64,000 nt of DNA from Hyaloscypha bicolor E. Lineage: Eukaryota > Ascomycota > Leotiomycetes > Helotiales > Hyaloscyphaceae. Below are positions 36,991 to 48,068 of this stretch, piece by piece. The notes under the pieces are model-generated. The model did no database searches. It was given only the letters and a program-made list of their open reading frames with translations, and was not told the DNA's origin. Within the stretch, counting starts at the first letter, position 1. Every line of letters begins with the position of its first letter. The stretch lies in NCBI RefSeq assembly GCF_002865645.1, contig NW_020194562.1:248001-312000 (forward strand), written 5' to 3'. Made by a program: the position numbers and the translations under genes.

Positions 36991-38393
36991 TATAATACTA
37001 TTAGCTAAATAGAAATATAAAAGATAAATGCTTTTATTAGGAAATTATTAAAAAACCATATATTTATTCTTAGAAAAACTATATAAAAATTATTAAAAAC
37101 TTTAATTTCTATATCTTATAAATATTCTATTCTTATAATTACTTTCTATTATTTTTATTATTATTCTTATTAAGATTCTCTCGAGAAATAAGTAATAAAT
37201 TAGCCTAAAAAGCTATTAGTTATTAGTAAGAAATAAGAAAAAAATAAGCTTACTTAATATTAAAGAATATTAATTATGTTTTTAAGAATACTTTATACTT
37301 ATACTAAGCTAATAAGAATTACTTGGCCTATTTCTTAAATTATTAGGGGAATTTATTAGCCTTAAATAATAGCTTTAATATAAGAAATATATATAGTTTA
37401 GTATAAAAAAAAATAGTAATAGCCTTTTCTTTTTTAGGTAAAAAATAAGAAAGATACTTATATATATTAATAGCTTAAAGAAAGTAGTTTAATTATATTA
37501 TATATACTTAAGGAATTTTAGATAATATTAGAATAAGAAATAAAAAAAAGAATTTATAACTTATAGAATTATATTTCTTATTCTTAGAATAATAATAATT
37601 ATATATTAAGTAATTATTATTTTTAATATAAGTAAAATCGGGAAACTTAGTAATATTCTTAAAATATTAAAAATAGTAAGAGCAAATTAAGAATATGAGA
37701 ATATTAGCTAAATAGGTAATAATAGGCTAATAAGTACTAAGAGAAGTATTTATCTTAATAAATAAAGAAGTAAAAAAAGAAATTAGAAAGGAACTTAAAT
37801 AAAGCTTAAATAAGGCTTAAAAAAACTTAAAAAAGCTTAAAAAAGACTTAAAGAAAAAAAGCAAGAGATAAGGAAAAACTAAATATAGTATTATAGTTAA
37901 GGAAAAAGAAAGTTAGTTAGTAAGAAAAGAAAGGCCTTTTTATAATATCTTTTTCCCAAATAATAATTACGAATTCAGAACTAGCTCTATACTAGAAATA
38001 CTTAGAAAATTCTAAAGAAAGAATTCACGAATAAACTAGAAGATTAGGTTAACTTTTCTAAGCTCTTAGGCTTATAGAATAATAATTTATTTATAAATAG
38101 AGGCTAAGTTAGGATTTACGAACTAATTAGGAGATTAGATAAGCTTTATATTTAATAGTATATACTATATTTATATTATTTTTATAAGAGAAAATTACTA
38201 GAAGTAATTTGCAAACTAGCTAGAAAAAATTAGTAAACTATATTCTTAACTTTATTACCTAATATAATAATAAGGTAATTATAAAAAGTTTTTAGGAAAA
38301 GCTAGTAACTAGGAAAGTTTTAGGGAAATATTTATAAAGCTATTTATAGTTTTCTTAGGCTTCTTAGGAATAAGGGCCTAGAGAAAGAATTAA
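36991..38393 (+). other. Gy4 post-chromodomain region
   Basis: About 1.4 kb of RIPped sequence between the chromodomain and the 3' LTR. A Lys-rich stretch with repeats of AAAAAGCTTAAAAAAG lies near 37,800-37,860. It could be a decayed additional ORF; I recognise nothing in it. Confidence 0.35.
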
Positions 38394-38696
38394 TATAATA
38401 GGTATATGTAATAGTATATAAATAGGTATTAGATATTATAAATCTAGTTTCCTATTTTAGGTATAGCTTATAATTAGAATTATATAAATTATATAGGATT
38501 TCCTAATTAAGTAAAGGGCTTTATATACCTGGCTAAGTACTAGGAAATATATAAGAAAATACTTCTAGTTTTAGAAAAGGCATTAATTAGTTTTTTATTA
38601 GAATTAATTCTTGAAATTAGTTATACTTATAAGTATTACTTTATAGCTTATTTACCTTAATTACTTATATATTATCTTACTATTACGTGCCTTATA
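38394..38696 (+). repeat. Gy4 3' LTR
   Basis: 303 bp, preceded by the purine tract GAGAAAGAA and followed by the ACTAG duplication. Confidence 0.9.
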
Positions 38697-39519
38697 ACTA
38701 GTATAAAAACCTCTAAATTATTTCTATAAAAAATACTATTATTATAAGTAATAGAAATACTATTTATTAATATCTTTTTATTAAGAACTAATATATTACC
38801 TAATATACTAGAAAAATATATATTATATTAGTCTATTAACTAGAAACTTTATATAACCTATTAATTATTACTTAAGCTATTAAACTTTTAGAGACTAATA
38901 TAAAGATATTTAATAAGTATATTTAATAGTAAATTAAAAATATTACTAGAAAACTAAGATTTATAAAGCTAGTAAAGAAGTTCTTATATTTAATTATTTT
39001 TATAAATGCTTTATTTATAAATAATAAAGATCTCTTCTCTTAAATTAGATATATTCTAGTTCTAGTAAATAGAACTAGATATACTAATATTATTTACTAG
39101 TTTTTTACTAAATATAAGAAAATTACTAGAAATATCCTAGCTTCGGAACTTTATAATATGATTTATGGTTTTAATATAGGTACTTTAGTGAAATCTATAA
39201 TTAATAAAGTACTAGAAATAAAACTATTACTAATAGTTTATATAAATTTAAAATTATTATATAAATGCCTTATTAAATTAGGAACTACTTAAGAAAAGTA
39301 TCTAATAATTAATATAATATGCCTTTATTAGATATATAAATAATAAGAGATTATAGAAATTAAATAAATTAAAGAAGAATTAAACCCTACTAATTCTATA
39401 ATAAAATTAAAACTAATAAATACCCTTAAATACCTAATTAATATAAATATTATATAATTAGATATAAAGAAATAAGTCAAATATAAATAAAGCAGAAAAT
39501 AAATATATAAAATAAGAAA

Positions 39520-39700
39520 ATATTATAGAAAGAGAAATTATATATAAAAGACTATAGCCTTTAGTATATAACTAAAACCTTAGAAATAATATAAATATAT
39601 AAAATATTTAAGAATCTAGTACTAGGCCGAATTAGGGAATTTATATATAATTAGGGAAAGATACTATTTTTTGTATTTTTTAGAAAGTTTCTAGTATTAA
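39520..39700 (+). repeat. Repeat shared with 60,110-60,250 (possible copia 3' end/LTR)
   Basis: The block AAATTATATATAAAAGRCYATAGCCTTT...TATATAAC is common to both places and here lies just after the copia RNase H end. It may be the start of a copia LTR. Only one strong block aligns, so borders are not fixed. Confidence 0.4.
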
Positions 39701-40900
39701 TATAGCTATTTCTTTAGGAATTACGAGATATAAGACACGGGATATAGGTAATAAGATATGAGAAATAGAATATAGTTATATAATTTTATATCTTATTAGT
39801 AACTTAACTAGTAAACTAGACTCTTTTAGGCTTAGTAAATTTAGGAATTATATATTAATACTATAATACTATAATTCCTATTTCTAAATAATAATTTCAC
39901 TAATCTTATATAAATAGTATTCTATAACTTATATAATAATACTATATATTACTAGTAAACTAATAATTACTTTATAACTACTTTATATTTGCTTTAATTT
40001 CTACTAATTCTACTAGTTATATAGTTTTCTTTCTATTTCTCTATTTACTATTAAGCTTTAGCTTTATAATTCAAGTTTTAATTCTATTAATTTATATAAT
40101 TAAAAAGTCTTTTCTTAGCTTAAAACTCTTTTCTTATAACTAAATTTCAATTACTTTATAACTATTTTATATTTACTTTAATTTCTATTAATTTTACTAA
40201 TTATATAATATTTATTCTTATTAATTTCGGTTTTTTTTCTTTATTTATAAAGCTAGATACTTTATAATTCTCTTATTCTTATTTTTAATATATTAATAAG
40301 CTTATATAATATAGAAATCTCTTTAATTCTAATATCTAAAGCTTATTTACTTATTATAAAGAACTATTCTAATAAGAGCTTAATTATATATATCTTAAAA
40401 TTATATTTTTTATAGTTTCTTTTTCTCTTTTATATTTCTTATCTAATTAGTTATATAATATTAAAACTCTTTTATCTTTATCTTTATTTTCTCTTATTAT
40501 ATAATTATAAGAATATAAGTTTCTATTTTATAATAATAAAAATAAAAATAATATACCTATATAAGTTAGTTAAATAGTAATATATATAGTATATAAAGCT
40601 AGGGCTATATAATAAATATAAGTAAATATTTATATATAATTTTAATAATTCCCGATATTTTTTTACCTCTTCCTTATTTAATTTCAAGTCTTATAATTTC
40701 TATAATTACTATAGTAATTATAGAAATTTCTAATATATATTTTATTTTATAGTTTTCTTTTCTAATTTATAATTCTTTCTCTTTTACTTTTTGACTTTTA
40801 AACCTCTTTTTACCTTTTCTAAAACTAGTAATACTTGTATTATAGTAATAATAATAGAGGTACTAATATATATATTTTATATAATTTTAAATATCTTTAG
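39700..40900. other. RIPped A+T-rich DNA with a ~183-bp duplication
   Basis: No gene seen. The segment at about 39,966-40,025 recurs at 40,149-40,208 (AATTACTTTATAACTA...), indicating a tandem duplication of about 183 bp. Confidence 0.45.
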
Positions 40901-40919
40901 TAAATACTTTAAGTAATAC

Positions 40920-41480
40920 TTTAAATATAATTTCTATAATATAATAAAAAGAAAAAAAGTATTTTCTTATATTTTAGATATATTTAGTATTAAAAAAGAA
41001 AATATTTCCTTATATTTTGGGTATATTTAATATTAAAAGAAAATATTTCCTTATATTTTAGATATAATTTAATATTAAAAAAAGTATTTCCTTATATTCT
41101 AAATATATTTAATATTAATAAATATTTTCTTATATTTTAAATATATTTAGTATTAAAAGAAAAAATATTTACTAGTATTTTAGATATAATTTATATAATA
41201 TAATAAAGAAAAAAAGAAAGTTTCTTTATATTTTAGATATATTTTAATATTAAGAAAAGAAAGTATTTTCTTATATTTTAAATATATTTAGTATTAAAGA
41301 AAGTTTATTAGTATTTTAGTATAATTTATATAATATAGTAAAAAGAAAAAGAAAAAGTATTTCCTTATATTCTAAATATATTTAGTATTAAAGAAAATAT
41401 TTCTTTATATTTTAGATATATTTAGTATTAGAAAATATATATTTACTAGTATTTCGGGTATAATTTATATAATTTTAGAT
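40920..41480. repeat. ~45-bp minisatellite
   Basis: About ten to twelve imperfect tandem copies of a unit with TTCCTTATATTTTAGATATA followed by TTTAGTATTAAAAGAAAATA. Unit length varies from about 40 to 50 bp, and some copies carry ACTAGTATTTTAGATATAAT instead. The array is RIPped but still clear. Confidence 0.8.
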
Positions 41481-42540
41481 ATAAAAAATAGAGTATTTAC
41501 TAGTATTTAAATAATAAATTAAGCTAGAAATATAGAGATTTAAAATCGAGAATATATATAAAATAAAGTATATAAATTTAATTATTCTAATACTTTTAAA
41601 ATAGTTTTAGGCTATTATTTTATAATATATTTAGGAAATAAATACTTATAAATAAAGGAAATATATAATAGGAATTTTATTTTCTAGTTATATAGTTCTA
41701 TTATATAACTTCTAGATATTTATATAATCTATAATTTACTTATATTATTTCTTTTTTCTTTTTAGTTCTTAAAAATAAACTAATTTTTACTTTCTAATTC
41801 TATATCTTATTTATATATTATAATTCTATTTTATTATATATATTATTATTTATTTTATATTTCTATTATATTATATTTCTATTAATTATTTTAATTCCTT
41901 AATATATTTAAACTAATAATACTTTTATTAATAATAAAATACTAGAATAAATTTATTACAAGTTTTAAAAGCTAGTTATTTATAGATTAAATAGTAACTA
42001 AAAAAATATAAAAGCTATTAAATCTAAATTAAAAGAAAAATAAAAAATAAAAAAGAAAGTAAATATTAAGGCTATTATTATAAGAACTTTATAGAAAGAA
42101 AAAAAAGAATTAGAATATCTAATTTATAAAATAGAAGATATAAAAGCTATTAAAAAGTCTATAGCTAATAAGTTTATAGCTAATAGATATATATATATTT
42201 AGACTAGTTATATATAATAGAAAGTAAGTATAATAAGTATTTATATAATAATAAGACTTATTCTAAAAAAGAGCTTAAAAACTTTTATATTCAAATTTAT
42301 AAATATAAAAGAGAATTATCTTATACTAATTATAAGTATAAAAAGGAATTATTTATTAATAAAATCTATTATAAGAAAGAAACTAAGGATTTCTAGACTT
42401 AACTTATAAAATATACCTATATTTCTATAGCTTTAATTAAAGAAATAATTCCAAAAATCTAATATAAGCTCTAATAAATTATTAATTAGAATTATTATTA
42501 GTTAATTAATTAATAAATAATTAATATTAATAATTATTAT
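41480..42540. other. RIPped A+T-rich DNA, no assignable gene
   Basis: Short Lys/Tyr-rich frames occur (for example around 42,250-42,400) but no family could be recognised. Confidence 0.4.
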
Positions 42541-42545
42541 TAATA

Positions 42546-42880
42546 AAACTAGGCCCTAGCTATTAAGCAAGCCCTATTATATAAATATCTCGCTTTCTAG
42601 TTTAATTATAAACTAATTAGTATAAAGATTAGTATAAAAGTAGACTATTATTACTATACTATTATATTTCTATTTAATAGTCTATTATATAATATAGATA
42701 ATATAATTATTACTAATACTATTAATGCAATGGGGCTCGCTTAATAGCTGGGCCCGCTTTTATTAATAATTCCATTAATAAAAGTGGGCCCGCCAGCCAT
42801 TAAGCGAGCCCATCGATAATTCCATTAATAAAAGTGGGCCCAGCCAGCCATTAAGCGAGCCCATCAATAATTCCATTCTG
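42546..42880. repeat. Foldback cluster of GGGCCC...TTAAGCGAGCCC repeats
   Basis: Four copies of a ~40-bp unit with AAAAGTGGGCCC then CCAGCCATTAAGCGAGCCC. A RIPped copy is at 42,546-42,577, an inverted copy at 42,731-42,768, and two direct copies at about 42,773-42,814 and 42,826-42,870. The inverted and first direct copies form a near-perfect hairpin of about 37 bp with a loop of a few bases (AATTCC). GGGCCC is itself palindromic. Confidence 0.8.
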
Positions 42881-42893
42881 CAGCAGCCGATTT

Positions 42894-43095
42894 CGCTACT
42901 ATCCCCCCCCCTTGTCCAAAGCTACATCACGATATTAGTAACGCCACCCCCAAACCTCGTTTATATCCCCAACTTAGGAAGTCTCAGGTGCTTTAGAGAG
43001 TCTCTATTCGCTATCGGCCCTTAACAGGGCCCGTGCAGGCGTGGTGTTATCAATATCGTAATATAGCTTTGGACAAGGGGGGGGATAGTAGTGAC
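42894..43095. repeat. MITE-like inverted repeat
   Basis: The left arm at 42,894-42,947 (CGCTACTATC, C-run, TTGTCCAAAGCTA, ACGATATTAGTAACGCCAC) pairs with the right arm at 43,041-43,095 on the other strand, with a few mismatches. Arms are about 54 bp and the spacer about 93 bp. There is no coding capacity. It looks like a small non-autonomous DNA element; target duplication is unclear. Confidence 0.7.
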
Positions 43096-43184
43096 TATAA
43101 GGCGCAACATCCAACAAAATTTCAGTCTCAACAACGCTACCGAGGCCTCTAACCCCTATACTGCCAAAACCCTGATTTTTCATG

Positions 43185-43232
43185 ACATTTCGCATTTGCG
43201 CATTACACATTACGCATTCGCACATTACACTT
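43185..43232. repeat. GCATT/GCACATTACAC short repeats
   Basis: Overlapping short repeats of CGCATT and CACATTACGC/CACATTACAC type lie just right of the MITE-like element. Confidence 0.5.
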
Positions 43233-43249
43233 AGCTTTTGAGATTTTTA

Positions 43250-43830
43250 AATAAAGTAATTACGTAAATTCCTATTAATCCATTTAATTCTTTATTCAAT
43301 TCTTAATAGATTTATAGGGGCTATTTTTAAAATTCTTATATAGGTAATTAAATTTAATATTTTCTTAAATAAAGGCAAAGAAAAATCGAGGCCATACAAG
43401 CCTTTGGTATATAAGCCTTCGGAGTATACAAGCCATTACGGCCGCTTCGCTTAAATCTTACTAGGGTCTTCCCAAAATCTTACTCTTATATATTAAGCTT
43501 ATTAAAACTCTTATTACTCTTATAATTATATAAATTATAATTAATATATATATAAGAATTTAAATAATTTTAAAAGGTTAAGAATTAAAAAAGTTATATT
43601 TAAAGATCTCTAGAACTTAGAAAATAGCCTCAAATTTCTAAGTAAGAAAGTAATATTAAAGGAAGAACTTCAAAATTTTACAAATAAAAAAATTCTGATT
43701 AGAAGAATTCTAATTAATCTAAATTAAAGAGAATAGTTAGGAAAGTGTATAAACTATTTGCAAGCTTATAAATATCTTATACTATAAGTAATTTATTATA
43801 TAAGAAGTAAAAAGTAAGGAAAAAGTCAAG
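43250..43830. other. A+T-rich gap, no gene seen
   Basis: RIP-like sequence with a small low-RIP piece at 43,390-43,470, where ACAAGCC recurs three times in 45 bp. It separates the repeat cluster from the NLR-like gene island. Confidence 0.45.
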
Positions 43831-43858
43831 TGCAATGTACGTAATGTCATTTGCAATG

Positions 43859-44174
43859 TCATTTCGGGGTTTTGGCAGGAGCATCGCTATCGGCCTCGGT
43901 AAACGCTCCCGTGTTCGTCTTCATCGTTCCCATCGCTCTTCTAGAAAGGCAGCCTTTGCGTGGCCGATGTGAAGGTATCCACTGTGTGAAATCAGCAATG
44001 GCCCTGAGAACCAGGTAGATATAAGGTATCGAATAAGGAGACATACGATGGTTCGGGAGGAAATCTGGTGACAATTTTTCCCATCTCAGCATCTTGGAGA
44101 GCGATATTGATGAAAAGGGGTTGAGATGCGAACTCGCTTAGCCCCTGATATGTAAGCGATTCAGGACGTGCCAT
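43859..44174 (-). other. Possible small ORF(s) downstream of the NLR-like gene
   Basis: Two overlapping minus-strand frames are open: 43,992-44,174 (starting MARPESLTYQGLSEF) and 43,859-44,092 (ending ADSDAPAKTPK). Base composition is normal, unlike the surroundings. Neither resembles a family that I know. They may be 3' UTR, an alternative terminal exon of the upstream gene, or a fragment of another gene. Confidence 0.25.
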
Positions 44175-44250
44175 ATCTCGGAATCCCCTGCTTAAGCGAC
44201 GTCAAATGTCTTCGCTCGTATTGAGGGTTGAAGTCATTTCCGGCGTTTAT

Positions 44251-47200
44251 TCATTGTTTTCCGGTTCTTTCCATTTTCAACAACTCCCTCGGGCCCCGCT
44301 GTGCAAGAGATGCAAGACCGCGAGGAACGCTAGGTCGTGACGGGAGTAATTTTCGAGGCATATCCAAGGCTGATTCTTCAGAGATATCTGCCACAGCAGA
44401 TTCTATACTCCCACGAGCCAGCACGTTCTCAGCGACTTTGAAACCGGGCGACAGAACTTGGATAGTTTCCCATTCAGAGTACTGGACCAGAATATCGAAA
44501 AATTTCTGGTTGAGCATGATATCCCGCAGATGCTGGCAGTGGGGACTCTCTAACACACCTTCCAGGATACTCTTGCCGCGCTGCCTTTTGAAGATTCCCA
44601 GGAAAAAGACCTCATCAATGAAGATATGGGGATTTTGCTCTATTAGTGGACCGAAGGTTGCCCAGCTTCGGCAATGTGGAGCGAGGGTTTCAAATTGTTT
44701 CTGACTCAGGTCGTTCAGTCGGCATCGACAAAGGAGCTTTTGCAGCTGTTGCTCGGTGAAGTCCATGTAGTTGACGACCGATTCTACAAAAGCGATTGGG
44801 ACAGAGCTCTCCAGGTCAGCCTCGAGGAGAAGAATGATGGATTCTAAAGCCCAACGACTATTAGGACCAGCGGGTTTGTCCCAACACATCTCGAAAATCT
44901 TCTTCGAAAATTTGGGGAAAATGGAGCCCAAAAAGCCGTCATGAATGGGAAAGACGAGTCCTCGTTCTAGAAATTCCTTCACAAGGAGCGTGTCATTGTC
45001 CGTGCCATTTTCATGCCCAGGACCCGTTCTCCGATACGCTGATCTGATTGCTTCTCTGATTACGTCCGTAGTGAGACATTCCAGCCCAAAAAAATCCAGC
45101 AAAACGTTCATGGCTCCTGTCTCCTCAACTGAAGAGTCACTTGCAGCTCTTATGACTACTTTGTGAGCGTTATGCAGAGGAAGGAGCCTCTTTTCACACA
45201 ACTTGCGCAGAAACCGAGAGTTCCCGCACTCTATTATATGTACGGCTAGAACCTGGCAGCGTTCTGAATCCATAGAATCGCTTAGTATTGGTATGTCGAC
45301 AGTAAGAGACAGGTCATCGATGTTTAAAGGTCGTTCCTTAATCGTCCAGTTGCTTCGGTATCCAAGTATTATGTCGAGTAGGAGTTCGAAAATCTCCAAA
45401 TACTCTAACGCGCAGGCATTGAAAAGACAAGTGGTGCTTGCGCCGAAATTCTCCGGATGTCGTCGAAGTCTCCAGTTCCTATCCCTTCGACCGTACGCGC
45501 CGTCGAGCGTGGAAATATTCTTCAGTTTCAAAAGGGATAGAAGATATTCAACCAAACCCAATCTTTCATGAGCCCCAGCCTTCTCAAGGTGATACCGTAA
45601 ATGCATGTTGATATATCGACCCGGCCCCCTTGAGCCCCAATTCCAACTCATTATTCCCATACCGTTCCAGCGGTCGATTTGTCGTAAGCAACACAAGCTG
45701 ACGATAGAGTGTGCTCGTTGCGCTGAATAATCTGGCAGGTTCTGGAGAAATTCTCGGACGGACAAATGTGCAAAGCGAATGATATCGATTGTTTCGTCCA
45801 GAATAACTAAATTGCAGCATATATCCAGCATTTCAGAAACTGTGACCAGACTATAATCTAATTGAACAAGCTCGAGGAATGCTTTCGGCTTGAGGTCAAG
45901 CCTTAGGCGCAAGAGGAGAGAGAATACGTTTTGGGCAATTTGTCGCGAGACAGTGCCCTGGCTGGAGATAATGCGGTTGTATATCTCCATATACAGCTCT
46001 TCCAAACTGGGAGGTATCCTACCTAGGCGATCGATGATATCTGGGTCTGTTTTGAGTTCTGTGAGGTTCTGCAGCTGCAAGCTTGCCCATCGAAACCTGG
46101 ACACCAGTCAGACAAGAACTCAAACGTCCTTCGAAATATCGGACGTACATTCCCTGAGCCTCAGCTGCAACTCTGATGACAATTTTCTCTATGAGTTGTT
46201 GCTGTCGCTGACTGTTTCTCAATAGAAGTCCTGCTCGCACAAGTCGTTTGGTTTCTGATTCCACAAAAGCCTCGATGTCAACCTGGTTCTTCCCAGAAGA
46301 TATTCGAAGATTCGGAAAACGCTGAAGGTTGAATACGATATCGCCGTCTTCACGGCTGGAAACAAAAACCTTGACTAAGCTTGATGCATCTTCAATGATC
46401 GTCTGGATGAAATCAAGAACAATGCCACGCCCCTGGATCGAGCACTCGTCGAGTGCGTCAATGATGATGGTTGTGACAGGGTAAATATTGATCAAGTTCA
46501 ATATCAGTTCCCGAGCGTCATCAATATCCAAACTTCCAGTGGCACCTCCTTGTGCTTCTTCTTCCTCGAACAATTCCACAACTGGAGGAAGAAGCGCAGA
46601 TGAGGGGCTCAAGTTAGCAAGCTGCCGAGCAATACAGCCAAGCATCGAGCCTGGATCCGATCGAGGAGGCTCTGCGGTATTTTGAGAGCAGTAGAAAAAC
46701 GCCGGGCGAGGTGTGAGGCCTTTCGCTGAGGATCTGAGCCCATCTTCTACCACGAGTGATCTACTTCCACAGTTAGTACATACACCTACCAGGTAATTTT
46801 TTTTTTTTTGAAACATGAAACCCACGTTAGTTTGCTCTTGCCAGATCCGGGTATGCCGTGCAGCCATAACAATGAAGAGGCACTGTCGTTCCTCCACGAC
46901 TTGTACACCTTGTCATTCAGAAGCCACTCTCCAGTTCCTTTCAAGAATTGTCTCTTGTTTTCCTTATGGTACTTCAGATAAGGCAATCGTTCTGGGTTGG
47001 ACATCCAATCGAGTGCTTTCCTTCTCTTAATCTCTAGTACAGAACTTTAGCTCTGCTCGCGGACGAGAGTGGGCTTGTTACCAGTCAGGTCATCTTGAAT
47101 GCTTTGGATTTGAGTTGACATCCGCTTCAGTGGGCTATCAAACTCTTCTATTATGCCTTTTAATTCGAAATACCGAGAGGAGTCGACTGGGTTTACATTA

Positions 47201-48068
47201 GTTGTGTGGTATGGAAGCCGAGGGGGTGAGATTGGGGTCCTTGTGGATGATACCTTCTCGACCAATGAGAGCAGCATATTGATTAACATCTTCAAGGTCT
47301 TTTGCGATGTTATCAGTGTAGTCTTGAAACTCTTTTTTATCGCTGAAAGCACTTGAGATGATGCGGACTAAGTCAAGCGTTAGCAAACTAAATAATTGGT
47401 CCGGTGACATTCTACTCACAGCTCTTCTTTCTGTCGAAGAACCCCTTGGCTTTAGATAAGTACAGGAGCATCGACCCGTAGAGCTTTACCAAAGCTGTCT
47501 CAAACTCTGTCTTGGCCGTTGAGGCGCTCCCGTCAAGATACAGCCGCTCCAGAAGCCCACAGCGACAAATGCATTTTGAGACACTTTCGAGGTTTTCCAC
47601 TACAAAGTCATACTTCTCAATATCCCCGACAGTAGCCTAACCTTAATCAGTCTTGTATTCTATGCCTCGGAAGGCTAAGAGTATAATCTGTTTCTGAGTG
47701 AAAGCTACCCACCTGTAAGAGGAACCGCACCAATGCCCAAGGAAGAGCTGCATGCCCTGGATCATACGACACCGCAACATCCCCAACCTCTTTGAACAGG
47801 TTAATCCACTTCACAACCTTCCCTAACAAGTCCCGCAAAATGACCTTCTCTCCATTTCTTCGCTTGAATCCAAGCCTTTTTTCGTCACATTTCTGTTGGG
47901 CGACTTCGGTCTCCAGCTTCAGATCGGACAGAATGGAAAGCTTGTTGTAGCTGAAATTGATGCTCGCTTTATCTTCTGCACTCAGCTTTTGACTGCGCGA
48001 GCCCAGAGATCGTTGTTGGCAGGGCTATCTAGGTCGGATATGCCCAGCCTTAGGACTTGCCCATCCAT
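44251..48068 (-). CDS. NACHT-domain STAND NTPase (fungal NLR-like), 7 exons
   Basis: Exons on the minus strand: 48,068-47,713, 47,636-47,420, 47,367-47,254, 47,186-47,082, 47,033-46,826, 46,760-46,149 and 46,096-44,251. All six introns (76, 52, 67, 48, 65, 52 bp) have GT..AG ends, and five have a CTAAC/CTGAC/CTAAT/CTGAT-like branch site. Phases agree throughout, giving about 1,152 residues if one missing base near 47,993 is allowed for. Residues 1-260 resemble the N-terminal domain of NACHT NTPases ([34 protein letters not shown]). The NACHT core has Walker A GIPGSGKS at 324-331, Walker [12 protein letters not shown] at 430-440 and VFVSSRED after it. The winged-helix-like part contains [11 protein letters not shown]. 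The C-terminal ~400 residues have no clear WD40 or TPR; weak ankyrin-like helices occur ([19 protein letters not shown]). Such cytosolic proteins oligomerise on ligand binding and can trigger incompatibility or cell death. The effector role is not evident. Confidence 0.85.

Larger units (their letters stand above)
31705..38696 (+). mobile_element. Gy4: Ty3/gypsy chromovirus-type element
   Basis: A 6,992-bp element with 303-bp LTRs (31,705-32,007 and 38,394-38,696) and ACTAG duplications. Gag, pol and a C-terminal chromodomain are read on the plus strand. After the chromodomain (36,990) about 1.4 kb of decayed lysine/glutamine-rich coding-like sequence precedes the 3' LTR. The family differs from Gy1/2 and Gy3; a diverged LTR relative lies at 14,793-16,603. 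Confidence 0.92.
31578..39500 (+). pseudogene. Ty1/copia RT-RNase H remnant, split by Gy4
   Basis: Left part 31,578-31,704 reads FLAKKYKCLISN and LKFNRDIIYINITRITLI, the end of the copia RT palm/thumb. After Gy4 the frame continues at 38,702 and is clear from about 38,960: INALFINNKDLFSQIRYILV, then ILASELYNMIYGFNIGT, LLYKCLIKLGTTQEKYLI and ELNPTNSIIKLK. This is the copia RNase H domain, with catalytic Asp/Glu positions partly changed (D-to-N). The copia element was therefore present first and Gy4 inserted into it at ACTAG. The 5' end is not identifiable and no LTR pair was found. Confidence 0.75.

Noticed and set aside
40920..41480. CRISPR-like array
   Set aside because: Repeats are contiguous and degenerate with no unique spacers, in a eukaryotic setting; it is a minisatellite.
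16883..42540. Mitochondrial DNA or organelle insertion suggested by extreme A+T content
   Set aside because: The block contains nested LTR elements with nuclear retrotransposon genes and RIP-type LTR differences; no mitochondrial gene was seen.
43004..43225. 73-residue Cys-rich minus-strand ORF
   Set aside because: Spans the right arm of the MITE-like repeat and short satellite units; no independent support.
44228..46225. Several plus-strand ORFs (for example 158, 122 and 111 residues)
   Set aside because: Shadows opposite the large last exon of the NLR-like gene.
47034..47081. In-frame TAA in the NLR-like gene
   Set aside because: Lies inside a 48-bp intron with GTAACA donor and CTAG acceptor; exon phases agree.
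47180..47260. Apparent frameshift in the NLR-like gene
   Set aside because: Explained by a 67-bp intron (47,187-47,253) with a GTATCA donor, CTAAT branch and CAG acceptor that restores the frame.
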